Positions 50,600 through 59,470 of a DNA stretch of 64,000 nucleotides are shown here, piece by piece. The notes beneath the pieces were generated by a model. That model was not told the DNA's origin. It saw only the letters and a list, made by a program, of their open reading frames with translations, and did not search any database. A program made the position numbers and the translations under genes. This stretch comes from Rossellomorea sp. BNER. Lineage in GTDB: Bacteria > Bacillota > Bacilli > Bacillales > Bacillaceae_B. Every line of letters begins with the position of its first letter. Position 1 is the first letter of the stretch. The stretch is taken from contig JANAVG010000019.1 in the NCBI GenBank assembly GCA_024213275.1, positions 1-64,000 on the forward strand, in the 5' to 3' direction.

Positions 50600-51952
50600 T
50601 TATGCACTTATGATTTTGGACAAGCTACTGTGAATACTATAAGCCACTTGTTTTCCTTGCTGTGCTGCCGTAACAACCATTGCTTCACCTTGACCTTTTC
50701 CAAAAACAATATCCCCGCATGAAAATACCTTTGGATTAGAAGTTTGATAGCTTTCACGATCAATTTGGACAACTCCCCCTTGGTGTTTTAATCCAAATTG
50801 ATTAATTAATTCAATATGTCTTGTTTGCCCAATTGCTTTTATTACGAGATCTACAGGTAGAACGAATTCAGAACCTTCTTGCTGAATTGGACGTCTTCTA
50901 CCATCTCTACCTGGTTCCCCAAGTTCCATTTTGATGCATTCAATTCCAGTTACTTTACCGTTCTCATCGCCGATGATTCTTTTAGGAGCGGTTAACCAAC
51001 GGAATTCTACACCATCTTGTTTTGCAAATTCATATTCAAAGTCATAAGCAGACATTTCTTCCTGTGTCCGTCTGTAAAGGATTTTAACGTTATCTGCTCC
51101 TAACCTTACAGAACATGTAGCTCCATCAATTGCGGTATTACCAGCCCCAATGACAACAACCTTTTTGCCAACGAGTTCATCTGTCAATAATTTGGTTTTT
51201 GTATTTTTGACAAATTCAATCGCATCATGAACGCCATCAAGCTCTTCACCATCGATTTTTAAATTTGGTACATGAGCCATTCCTGCTGCAAGAACAATAG
51301 AATCAAATTTTGATAGGATTTCATCAGCTTGTATATCTCGGCCAACCCTCATATTTGTATGAATTTTAACGTCTAATTTTTCTACTTGTTCTACTTCCCA
51401 ATAAGAAACGGCTTGTGGTAAGCGGAATGACACAATGCCATACGTATTTAGTCCACCTGCTTTTTCTTCCGATTCAAATATCGTAACTTCATATCCTAGG
51501 AGAGCAAGCTCTCTAGCAGCAGACAGTCCAGCAGGACCTCCCCCAACAATCGCAACCGTTTTTCCATTGGACTGACCCTTTTGAAAGAGTGTTTTCTGAT
51601 TATGAATGGCCCAATCCGTTGCATAACGTTGTAAATTTCCAATCATAATAGGCTTTGTCGAATGATTTAAAACACATGCCCCTTCACATAATTCTTCTGT
51701 AGGACATACTCGTGAACAGCTTGCACCGACAGGATTTGCTGCCATAATTGTTTTAGCAGAACCTTTCAAATTTCCTGAAGCAATCTTTTTTATAAACGTA
51801 GGAATGTCTATATCTGTTGGACACGCTGTAATACAAGGTGCATCGTAGCAATAAAGACATCGATTCGCCTCTTCAATAGCCTCTCGGTTTGATAATGCAG
51901 GTTCTACCTCTTTAAAATTATCGATAATATCCGTTAAAGAAATTGATTTCAA
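50600..51952 (-). CDS. preT: Dihydropyrimidine dehydrogenase, PreT subunit (FAD, NAD(P)-binding)
   Basis: A 450-residue partner of PreA. N-terminal cysteine clusters (CLYCYDAPCITACPTDID, GASCSRVCPTEELCEGACV) bind iron-sulfur centres; FAD motif is VAIVGGGPAGLSAARELALLG and the NAD motif VVVIGAGNTAIDGATCSVRLG. It passes electrons from NAD(P)H to PreA. Translation starts at TTG after GGAGGGATCCG. It lies 76 nt behind the ureidopropionase gene with a terminator-like hairpin between, so it may be expressed at a lower level than that gene. Confidence 0.93.
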   Translation of the reverse strand: MKSISLTDIIDNFKEVEPALSNREAIEEANRCLYCYDAPCITACPTDIDIPTFIKKIASGNLKGSAKTIMAANPVGASCSRVCPTEELCEGACVLNHSTKPIMIGNLQRYATDWAIHNQKTLFQKGQSNGKTVAIVGGGPAGLSAARELALLGYEVTIFESEEKAGGLNTYGIVSFRLPQAVSYWEVEQVEKLDVKIHTNMRVGRDIQADEILSKFDSIVLAAGMAHVPNLKIDGEELDGVHDAIEFVKNTKTKLLTDELVGKKVVVIGAGNTAIDGATCSVRLGADNVKILYRRTQEEMSAYDFEYEFAKQDGVEFRWLTAPKRIIGDENGKVTGIECIKMELGEPGRDGRRRPIQQEGSEFVLPVDLVIKAIGQTRHIELINQFGLKHQGGVVQIDRESYQTSNPKVFSCGDIVFGKGQGEAMVVTAAQQGKQVAYSIHSSLSKIISA

Positions 51953-51989
51953 AACGGATCCCTCCTCCTAGTAAAAAGATGAAATAAAA

Positions 51990-52019
51990 AGGGCTAGACT
52001 CCTATTAAAGTTTAGCCCC
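51990..52019 (-). terminator. Terminator-like hairpin between pydC and preT
   Basis: Stem GGGCTAGACT / AGTTTAGCCC (one G-T wobble) with 8-nt loop. On the minus strand it is followed by a T run (TTTTTATTTC). It sits between two genes of the same pathway and probably attenuates read-through. Confidence 0.65.
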
Positions 52020-52028
52020 TGCTGATGT

Positions 52029-52919
52029 TTAAGGAAGTAATGCAGTCATTTCACCGTATGTTTCTGGTCTTCGATCACGATAAAACTGCCATGTATCTCG
52101 AACTTCTCTAATCATTTTTTTATTCATTTCTCCAATGATCACCTCGTCTTGATCTCGACTTGCTGTCGCCACAAATGACCCACGAGGATCTACTAAATAA
52201 GATTGTCCATAAAATTCACCCATATTCCAAGGAGCTTCAACTCCAACACGATTAATTGCACCTAAATAATAGCCATTGGCGACAGCATGAGCTGGTTGTT
52301 CAAGCTTCCATAAATATTCTGATAAGCCAGCGACGGTAGCAGAAGGGTTAAAAACGATCTCAGCTCCTTTTAAGCCTAAGAGGCGAGCACCTTCTGGAAA
52401 ATGGCGATCGTAGCAAATGTAGACCCCTACTTTTGCATAAGCGGTATCAAATACTGGATACCCGAGATTCCCAGGCTTAAAGTAATATTTCTCCCAGAAA
52501 CCATGCCCCTCGTTTCCAACAGCTACATGGGGAATATGTTGTTTTCGATACTTTCCTAAATACTTTCCATCTGCATCTATAACAGCGGCAGTATTGTAAT
52601 ATGTCGCAATTCCTTCCCTTTCGTATATAGGTAGCACAATAACGATTTCTAACTCTTTTGCTAATTCTTGAAATTGCTTCGTTGTTGGACCATTAGGAAT
52701 TTCTTCTGCAGAATCATACCATTTTGAATTTTGTTCTGAACAAAAATAAGGACCATAGAAGATCTCTTGCAGACACACAATCTTGGCTCCTTTTTGTGCA
52801 GCATCTCTAACTAATCCCAAATGTTTTTCAATGGCTTTTTCCTTATGGGTGTCGACAGGCTCATTCCCATCAACATCATGCTTCGCTTGAATAAGCCCAA
52901 TTTTCACCATATCAGACAT
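52029..52919 (-). CDS. Beta-ureidopropionase (nitrilase family)
   Basis: A 296-residue carbon-nitrogen hydrolase with the Glu-Lys-Cys triad: Glu in VCLQEIFYGPYF, Lys in GKYRKQHIPH, Cys in VGVYICYDRHFPEGARLLGLKGAE. The RHFPEGAR-type sequence is that of N-carbamoyl-beta-alanine amidohydrolases. It would release beta-alanine, CO2 and ammonia, the third step of reductive pyrimidine breakdown (PydC role). The start at 52919 follows GAGGAGG; an upstream in-frame ATG at 52940 is too close to the ribosome site. It is the promoter-proximal gene of the operon. Confidence 0.92.
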   Translation of the reverse strand: MSDMVKIGLIQAKHDVDGNEPVDTHKEKAIEKHLGLVRDAAQKGAKIVCLQEIFYGPYFCSEQNSKWYDSAEEIPNGPTTKQFQELAKELEIVIVLPIYEREGIATYYNTAAVIDADGKYLGKYRKQHIPHVAVGNEGHGFWEKYYFKPGNLGYPVFDTAYAKVGVYICYDRHFPEGARLLGLKGAEIVFNPSATVAGLSEYLWKLEQPAHAVANGYYLGAINRVGVEAPWNMGEFYGQSYLVDPRGSFVATASRDQDEVIIGEMNKKMIREVRDTWQFYRDRRPETYGEMTALLP

Positions 52920-52953
52920 CCACTTTTCCTCCTCTTTCAAAATAATTATGAAT

Positions 52954-52967
52954 AGAAAGCGCTTTCA
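52954..52967 (-). promoter_or_regulatory. CcpA cre site before the pyrimidine operon
   Basis: TGAAAGCGCTTTCT on the minus strand matches the cre consensus TGWAANCGNTNWCA at 13 of 14 positions. It lies 35 nt before the first start codon, in the leader or promoter region, where CcpA bound there would repress by roadblock or by blocking the promoter. Confidence 0.7.
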
Positions 52968-53073
52968 TAATTCTTTGATGCTTCACTTTCACTCCTTGAA
53001 AAAGGCTTTCATAATCCCATGTGTACTTAACTGAATATTCCGCATATTCAATTGTAATCCTTATTCTTGCGAT

Positions 53074-53096
53074 TTTCATTAGACAATTCGTTAAAT
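53074..53096 (-). promoter_or_regulatory. Shared 23-bp element upstream of the pyrimidine operon
   Basis: Begins TTTCATTAGACA on the plus strand; 20 of 23 positions identical to 43815-43837 in front of mmsA. It is about 155 nt before the first start codon. The rest of the 52,970-53,710 gap contains no gene; a 14-bp unit TTTTCAATGAACTA is tandemly duplicated at 53621-53648. Confidence 0.65.
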
Positions 53097-53710
53097 CAAT
53101 TAAGGCTTACATTTTTCGATATGTAAATAGATTAGTATCGAAACAGCTTTTCATAATTCTGAATCTTCTTTAAATTTAACATAATGTATATAAAAAATTT
53201 ACGAAATCATGTCGAATAGCTATATAGCTTCATTGCCAATGATTAATTAGACGAGTACTTCTATATGAATAGTTAGAGCTAAACAAATGATTCAAACTTC
53301 TTTTTGATTTGTCCAAAAACTTCTCGACAAACAACAGAATAATTGTCAAAAATTGAAGAAGAACTTGCTTTGTGAAAAAAGGTTGTTAGTTATTATCTAT
53401 TTTTACAATGAAAGATCTTAGTTTTCATTTCCGAAACTAGAAATTGAGACGATACTACTTGTTAAAGGATTAAATAATTTGTGGATCATTCTTTTTATTA
53501 AAAAATTAAGTAGCAACAGTGCTGTCAGACTTCCAACTCATCCCATTTATTTGATAAAATGATGAAGGATTGAATAATTTTAATAAACGAATGAAAACTA
53601 TTATCGTTTCCTCCATAATATTTTCAATGAACTATTTTCAATGAACTATTTCCAAGGAAACCGCAGAAACCGACATAAGCATCTAACTAGAGCGAAAAAG
53701 GAGATAAATT

Positions 53711-54247
53711 ATGAAAAAAAACAAAGCGGTGTTTATTGATCGTGATGGTGTCATTAATGAGGTACTGACAAAGAGAGTTAAGTTTGTTAATAAACCTACT
53801 GACTTATATTATTTAGACAAAGTTCCTGGAGCCATTAAGATGCTTACCAGTGCTGGTTACAAGGTTTTTATCGTGACGAATCAAGGCGGAGTGGGACTAG
53901 GCTACCTGACTGAAAGACAATTAGAGAATATTCATACGAAAATGAAACATGATTTGGAATCTGAAGGAGGAGAGATTCAAGACATTGCATGTTGTATTCA
54001 TAAACCAAATGAAGGGTGCAGCTGCAGGAAACCGGAGGCAGGAATGATTCTGAAGCTTGCAGAACAATATGAAATTGATATCGAAAAAAGCTTTATGATT
54101 GGTGACCGGGACGTTGATATTGAAGCTGGGAAAAAGGCTGGATGCAGTACTATTTTTATTGGCAATGAAGATAATACCGTTGAAGCTGACACCTCGTTTC
54201 AAACACTATATGCTGCTGCCAATTGGTTGAAATCAACATCAAATTGA
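53711..54247 (+). CDS. HAD-IIIA phosphatase (GmhB-like)
   Basis: A 178-residue histidinol-phosphatase/GmhB-type HAD enzyme: DxD nucleophile in AVFIDRDGVINE, motif II in IVTNQGGVG, zinc-binding loop CCIHKPNEGCSCRKP and motif IV in MIGDRDVDIEAG. GmhB proteins dephosphorylate heptose-1,7-bisphosphate; in Bacillaceae the substrate may be another sugar phosphate. Start after AAAAGGAG. It is 21 nt before the MMPL gene on the same strand, which may mean co-transcription though no functional link is known. Confidence 0.9.
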   Translation: MKKNKAVFIDRDGVINEVLTKRVKFVNKPTDLYYLDKVPGAIKMLTSAGYKVFIVTNQGGVGLGYLTERQLENIHTKMKHDLESEGGEIQDIACCIHKPNEGCSCRKPEAGMILKLAEQYEIDIEKSFMIGDRDVDIEAGKKAGCSTIFIGNEDNTVEADTSFQTLYAAANWLKSTSN

Positions 54248-54268
54248 TAAAGAAATAGGGAGAAAAAG

Positions 54269-56434
54269 ATGAAACTACTTTCACGAATAATTGAACGCCT
54301 CCACAAGGGGATTCTAGTTTTTTGGATAGTTGTGGCTGTTGGATTAGGATATTTCGCCACCCAGCTACCTTCCATATTAGGGGGAGATGGTTTTCGCACA
54401 GATGGAGAGTATGAAAGAGTACAGGAGGAACTGACAAGTACATTTGATTTTCCAGACTCCACTCTTCTACTACTTTTCGAAAAAAAATCAAACCAATCAG
54501 AAGAAGAATTTAAAGATGAAATTAAGTCGACTCTTACAACGATTAAAAGTAATGTTTCCATAAACATCCAATCACCTCTAAATCAAAATGATCTAATGAA
54601 AGAAAATTACGCATATGCACAATTACATTTTAATAAAAAAAATATTGAAGATGAAATAAAAGAGGTAGAAACGATTACTAATAAGTACCCAAATTTGACG
54701 CTAACCGGTGAACCAATTATCACTCGAGATATTAATAAAGCAAGTCAAGATGATTTGAAACGAGCAGAAATGATTGGAGTACCAGTAGCCGTTGTGGTTT
54801 TATTATTTGCTTTTGGGAGCTTGATCGCTTCCCTTGTTCCCATCATCATTGGGGGAGTAACGGTAGTTGTTTCATTTGGAGTATTAACTCTAATAGGAGA
54901 AAAAATAGAGCTTTCCGTCTTCCTTCTTAATGTTGTACCAATGATTGGGCTTGCATTAAGTATAGACTTTGCCCTTCTATTCATTAATCGATATCGAGAA
55001 GAATTGAAAATGCATCATAAAAGAAAAGCCATTACTAACACAATTAATACTGCCGGAAGATCCATTATCTTTTCTGCCTTGTGTGTGTTCATTGGATTAG
55101 CAGCCATGATGGTTATTCAGATTGATATATTTCAAACGATTGCTATTGGTGGAATGGTTGTTGTATCCATCGCTGTAGTTTCTTCACTAACTCTATTACC
55201 TACTATCCTATTATTAATGGGCTTTTCTATTAATAAGTGGAGGATTATTAAACCAAGAGAGAAGGATAATAATAGGTGGAAAAAGTTTGCTCGGTTTGTT
55301 ATGAAAAGACCAGTTTTCCTTGCCATTACCGCTTTGGTTATTTTAATAATTGGAATCCTTCCTGTTAGAAATATGGAATTAGCCATTCCTGAAGTCGATT
55401 CTTTACCTAAAGACTATGAATCTCGTCAAGCATTTGAAACCATCCAAGATGAGTTTAATTTTGGTGAAGGAAGCACTGTTTACATGATCGCGGACAATAA
55501 ATCAAAATGGACATCTGAGAAGGGATTATCTGAGATGGAAGACCTTATGAATTCCTTTGAAGATGAGAACTTAGTAAAAGAAATTGAATCTGTATTTTCA
55601 GCTACAGGAATTGAAACAAGTCAGGAATTATTTGCTGCTCTGAAACATCCAGAAATGAAAAAGTCTTTACAGCCCGCGTTAAATTCTTTTATTAAAGAAG
55701 ATAAATTGTTAATTCCTATTCATCTCAAAGTGGAAGAATCATCGGATGCAGCTAAGAATTGGATCCGTCATACCACTAATAAACAATCTGAATACGACTT
55801 ACTTTTTGGTGGTCAGGTAAAATTTAACCAGGAAATATTTGATGAGATCTACAATAAAATCGCTATGTGTCTCGCCATTATTTTGATCTCCACCTATACA
55901 ATTCTCATGTTCGCTTTCCGCTCGGTTATTATCCCGTTAAAGGCAATACTCATGAATATAATTGGGTTAACCTCAACTTTCGGGGTGTTAGTCTGGCTTT
56001 TCCAAGGTGGACATTTTGGATTAGGTGAAAATGATATTGCTCTCGTTCTACCTGTACTTGTATTTAGTCTTGTTTTTGGTTTAAGTATGGATTATGAAGT
56101 CTTTTTAATTTCTAGAATTCATGAAATCTATCAGAAAACAAGGGATAATACTGAAGCAACAATAGAAGGATTGGCATCCACATCAAAAATTATTACATCT
56201 GCTGCATTAATCATGATTGTCATCACCGGTGCTTTTGCCTTTACAGGAGTGATGCCTGTTAAACAAATAGGTGTCGGGATCGCCGTAGCCATTTTTATTG
56301 ATGCCACAATTATCCGAATGCTTTTAGTCCCCTCCCTGATGAAACTTCTTGGAGATTGGAATTGGTGGATGCCGTTCGTTGGTCGGACAAAAAAGAAGAA
56401 GCGAAAATCTAAACGTCAACCTGTAAATTCATAA
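54269..56434 (+). CDS. MMPL-family RND transporter (YdfJ-like)
   Basis: A 721-residue membrane protein of the MmpL/RND class, about the length of B. subtilis YdfJ. It has the expected two-fold layout: a helix (about 12-32), a first extracellular domain (about 40-160), five helices (about 168-330) with the proton-relay region VPMIGLALSIDFALLFINRYREEL, a second extracellular domain (about 365-530) and a matching helix block (about 535-700, VFSLVFGLSMDYEVFLISRIHE). It probably exports a lipid or hydrophobic compound. The C-terminal tail is basic. Start after TAGGGAG. Confidence 0.9.
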   Translation: MKLLSRIIERLHKGILVFWIVVAVGLGYFATQLPSILGGDGFRTDGEYERVQEELTSTFDFPDSTLLLLFEKKSNQSEEEFKDEIKSTLTTIKSNVSINIQSPLNQNDLMKENYAYAQLHFNKKNIEDEIKEVETITNKYPNLTLTGEPIITRDINKASQDDLKRAEMIGVPVAVVVLLFAFGSLIASLVPIIIGGVTVVVSFGVLTLIGEKIELSVFLLNVVPMIGLALSIDFALLFINRYREELKMHHKRKAITNTINTAGRSIIFSALCVFIGLAAMMVIQIDIFQTIAIGGMVVVSIAVVSSLTLLPTILLLMGFSINKWRIIKPREKDNNRWKKFARFVMKRPVFLAITALVILIIGILPVRNMELAIPEVDSLPKDYESRQAFETIQDEFNFGEGSTVYMIADNKSKWTSEKGLSEMEDLMNSFEDENLVKEIESVFSATGIETSQELFAALKHPEMKKSLQPALNSFIKEDKLLIPIHLKVEESSDAAKNWIRHTTNKQSEYDLLFGGQVKFNQEIFDEIYNKIAMCLAIILISTYTILMFAFRSVIIPLKAILMNIIGLTSTFGVLVWLFQGGHFGLGENDIALVLPVLVFSLVFGLSMDYEVFLISRIHEIYQKTRDNTEATIEGLASTSKIITSAALIMIVITGAFAFTGVMPVKQIGVGIAVAIFIDATIIRMLLVPSLMKLLGDWNWWMPFVGRTKKKKRKSKRQPVNS

Positions 56435-56442
56435 TGCAATGA

Positions 56443-56474
56443 AGGTGGCCTACTTATTGTGGGTCACTTTTTTA
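56443..56474 (+). terminator. Intrinsic terminator behind the MMPL gene
   Basis: A GGTGGCC / GGGTCACTT stem stabilised by G-T pairs, with loop TACTTATTGT, followed by six T. Confidence 0.55.
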
Positions 56475-56558
56475 AGACTAAAATACATGCCTTAGTTCTT
56501 TAAAGGAAAGGATAGTTATGATATGGTACTCTAGGATACAAAATTAGGGGGGATAACT

Positions 56559-58469
56559 ATGAACAATCAAGAATTATATCAGATGATAAAAGATCACTAT
56601 CCCTTTGATGTTTTAACTAATGAACAGCTCTTGCATATCATTTCACGTTCTAAATTTACTACTTTTGCTAAAAATGAATTTTTGTTTCATGAAGATGAAA
56701 CTGTAAATGATTTAGATATTTATTTCCTTGTATCCGGTTTAGCCAAAAACGTCCTCCACCGCTCTAACGGGAAACAATTCTCCCTTAGATATTACTATCC
56801 TGGAGATCTAGTCGGCTTAATGATCATGCTTACAAGTGGAGGCATGACGTTTTCTGTTCAAGCATTGGAAGATTGTACGGTATTCAGGTTCAATAAATCT
56901 GATTTTTTTGAAGTTATGACAGAAAACAAGGAATTTTCAAAGATTGTATTTGAAAGTATTGGAAGTAGGATGAAGTCACTTTACGATGAACTGCAGTCTT
57001 CTTCGTGGGACGATGAGGAGAATATTTCATTATTCAGTACAAAAGTCAATACATTAATGGAATCTCCTGTTTTTATTCGTTCTTCTGACACTATCATGGA
57101 AGCCGCAATGATGATGAATAAACATAATGTAACTGGACTCGTTGTCAGTGAAGACAAAATGAAATTAGATGGAATTATTACCCATCGTGAATTATTAGAC
57201 TATATTTCAGGAGATCAGGGAAAGAAATCAGTTCAAGAGTGGATGTTTAAAAAACCTTTTTGGATTCGTGATGAGGCGTTTGCGTATGAAGCTCTATCCT
57301 ATTTCAAACATGAAGATGTTGAGTTTGTTCCAATTCTTCGATACGAAAAAGTAGTTGGTGTTTTAACTAGTCACTCATTTTTAAATATTCAAGACTCTAA
57401 GTATCTTGATCTTTCATATAAAATCCAGACCGCACAAACAACCGATGATTTAGTTGCCCTTTCTCCATCAAAAAATAGTACTTTCCATCAATTCATAAGA
57501 GATATTTTAGATCAAGGAAGCTTAGGATATGATGTTTGTGAGGTAATCACAAACTTTAATGATCGTTTACACCGCAGAATCATTCAATTGACAGAAAAAG
57601 AAATGAGAATCGAAGGGTACGGTCTTCCTCCGATCAATTATTGCTTTATCGTGATGGGAAGCCAAGGTCGCGGTGAGCAAAGTTTCCATACAGATCAGGA
57701 TAATGGAATTATATTAGATGATTATTTACATTTAAAAAATATTGATGCCATTGAAGCCTATTTTCAACATTTTACTAATAAGCTAAATGTGAAATTGTCA
57801 GCTTGTGGATTTCCTGAATGTACTGGTGGGATTATGGCTAAAGAGTTAAAATGGAGGAAATCCTTTTCACAATGGAAAGATTCTGTACATGATTGGCTGC
57901 ATGAAATGGATGCGGAGGAAGTACAAAGCTTTACTATGTTTTTCGACTTCCGCCCCATTTATGGCGACTATTCACTAGCACAAGAAATTCGGGAGATGAT
58001 GGTGGAAAAAGCTAAAAATTCCTTAACTATGCAACAACTTCTACGTAAAGACGCCATTCGTTTCAAAGTGCCTGTAAGTGCTCTTGGCAGAATAAATTTA
58101 AAGCCTAAAACTAAAGTACTCAATTTGAAAAAATCAGGAATGATGCAGATTATTAATATGATTCGTATTCATTCTATTAAATACGGTATAAAAGATGTCA
58201 ATACTGTAAAACGACTTCAGTCATTGCAACAACTACAAGCATTTCATCCAAGGGATGTCCAGAATGCCAAAACAGCACTCCATCATTTTATGACATTTCG
58301 TTTAAATCAAAATTTATTAGAGCTTGAAGAAAAGAAGCCGCTTTCTAACGATATTAGCTTGTTAGAATTATCAAAGGAAGACAAAAGAAAACTGAAGGAA
58401 GCACTTCAAATTGCTAATCGAATGCAGCAGGTCCTAGAGATCAGCTTTAATCGTAACCGGGTGGTTTAA
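56559..58469 (+). CDS. CNMP-CBS-DUF294 nucleotidyltransferase-like regulatory protein
   Basis: A 636-residue multidomain protein: cyclic-nucleotide-binding-like domain (about 15-135), a CBS pair (about 165-285), a DUF294 nucleotidyltransferase-like domain (about 300-440) with MGSQGRGEQSFHTDQDNGII carrying the GS and DxD metal site, and a DUF294 C-terminal helical substrate domain (about 470-620). In proteobacteria such proteins are paired with a DnaQ-like exonuclease near acetate/solute symporters. Here the exonuclease follows 5 nt later, but no symporter is present. Likely a signalling nucleotidyltransferase; substrate unknown. Start after TTAGGGGGGA. Confidence 0.88.
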   Translation: MNNQELYQMIKDHYPFDVLTNEQLLHIISRSKFTTFAKNEFLFHEDETVNDLDIYFLVSGLAKNVLHRSNGKQFSLRYYYPGDLVGLMIMLTSGGMTFSVQALEDCTVFRFNKSDFFEVMTENKEFSKIVFESIGSRMKSLYDELQSSSWDDEENISLFSTKVNTLMESPVFIRSSDTIMEAAMMMNKHNVTGLVVSEDKMKLDGIITHRELLDYISGDQGKKSVQEWMFKKPFWIRDEAFAYEALSYFKHEDVEFVPILRYEKVVGVLTSHSFLNIQDSKYLDLSYKIQTAQTTDDLVALSPSKNSTFHQFIRDILDQGSLGYDVCEVITNFNDRLHRRIIQLTEKEMRIEGYGLPPINYCFIVMGSQGRGEQSFHTDQDNGIILDDYLHLKNIDAIEAYFQHFTNKLNVKLSACGFPECTGGIMAKELKWRKSFSQWKDSVHDWLHEMDAEEVQSFTMFFDFRPIYGDYSLAQEIREMMVEKAKNSLTMQQLLRKDAIRFKVPVSALGRINLKPKTKVLNLKKSGMMQIINMIRIHSIKYGIKDVNTVKRLQSLQQLQAFHPRDVQNAKTALHHFMTFRLNQNLLELEEKKPLSNDISLLELSKEDKRKLKEALQIANRMQQVLEISFNRNRVV

Positions 58470-58474
58470 TTAAA

Positions 58475-59227
58475 ATGAACGAAGTAGGAATTCATGTAGG
58501 ATTTAGAATTATTAAGTATTATTTTTGGCAACAATTCTTTTTTAAATATCAAGTAAATAAAGCCAAGCAAGAGAGATCTTATCAATATTTGACTAATAGT
58601 CTAAAAGAATATGATTGGAAGACCCCTTTAATGGGTGATCAGTCATTATCAAAATGTACCTTTACCATTTTCGATCTGGAAACGACGGGATTCTTTCCTG
58701 AAATAGGCGATGAGATTATATCGATTGGGGCAGTGAAATTTAGAAATGGAAAAGTTCAACCACAAGAAACTTTTTACCAAGTCATTAATCCTCTACAGAG
58801 AGTCTCACAAGACACGAAGAGATTTACTGGGCTAAACAGGAGAGATTTTTTAAGAGGAGTTCCTTTCCCTATTGGCCTTGAAAAATTTTTAGCGTTTAGT
58901 AGAGGAACGATTCTTGTTGCCCACCCCGCCTCCTTTGATATTAACTTTATCCAAGCTCGGTCAAGAAAATGGGGATTACCTTCTTTCGAGCCTGCCTTTC
59001 TTGACTCTTTTGCTTTAGCTAAGGCACTTTATCAGAATAATAAATGTTATCTAGATGATCTTATAAAGCGATTTGGAATTGAAAATAGAAAAAGACATCA
59101 TGCACTTAATGATGCTATGATGACAGCAGAAATATTTGAATTATTACTATCAGAAAGTAAAAAGTATGAATGTACTACGTTGAATTTGTTACAGGATTTT
59201 ATTGAAGAAAAAACCAGCTCAAGTTAA
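58475..59227 (+). CDS. DnaQ-like DEDDh 3'-5' exonuclease
   Basis: A 250-residue exonuclease with ExoI motif TIFDLETTGFFPEIGDEIISIGAV (Asp, Glu), ExoII LVAHPASFDINFIQ (Asp) and ExoIII RHHALNDAMMTAEIF (His, Asp). The first 60 residues are an extra N-terminal segment rich in aromatic and basic residues. The ribosome site is weak (GGGTGG inside the previous gene), which suggests translational coupling to DUF294. The two together probably act in one regulatory or nucleic-acid pathway. It ends before a very strong terminator. Confidence 0.88.
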   Translation: MNEVGIHVGFRIIKYYFWQQFFFKYQVNKAKQERSYQYLTNSLKEYDWKTPLMGDQSLSKCTFTIFDLETTGFFPEIGDEIISIGAVKFRNGKVQPQETFYQVINPLQRVSQDTKRFTGLNRRDFLRGVPFPIGLEKFLAFSRGTILVAHPASFDINFIQARSRKWGLPSFEPAFLDSFALAKALYQNNKCYLDDLIKRFGIENRKRHHALNDAMMTAEIFELLLSESKKYECTTLNLLQDFIEEKTSSS

Positions 59228-59240
59228 ATTTCTTATCGAT

Positions 59241-59291
59241 AAAAAAGCTGACTCCAACATTGCTAAAGCAATGTTGGAGTCAGCTTTTTGA
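59241..59291. terminator. Strong intrinsic terminator
   Basis: A perfect stem of more than 20 bp (AAAAAGCTGACTCCAACATTG and its complement) with a 6-nt loop and flanking A and T runs, between the exonuclease and the convergent proA. Confidence 0.9.
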
Positions 59292-59470
59292 TTTTTAATT
59301 AATGCTCTCTTTTCGTAAACTTTGTTGCTTTTGGTCAACTATAGACATCTTAAATCATTCAAAACTAGTGAACTAATCATTGCTTTGACGAAAAGATGCT
59401 CCGAAACGATAATCATTATGGGTTTTCTTTTTCGAAAAACAACAATCTATGCGAATACAGCCTGAATTAA

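Noticed and set aside
53621..53648. 14-bp tandem duplication TTTTCAATGAACTA, two copies
   Set aside because: Only two units, not palindromic and not near a conserved promoter; most likely a simple slippage duplication.
54156..54567. Overlapping minus-strand ORFs of 111 and 122 codons
   Set aside because: They lie opposite the well-supported HAD phosphatase and MMPL genes, lack ribosome sites and have low-complexity composition.
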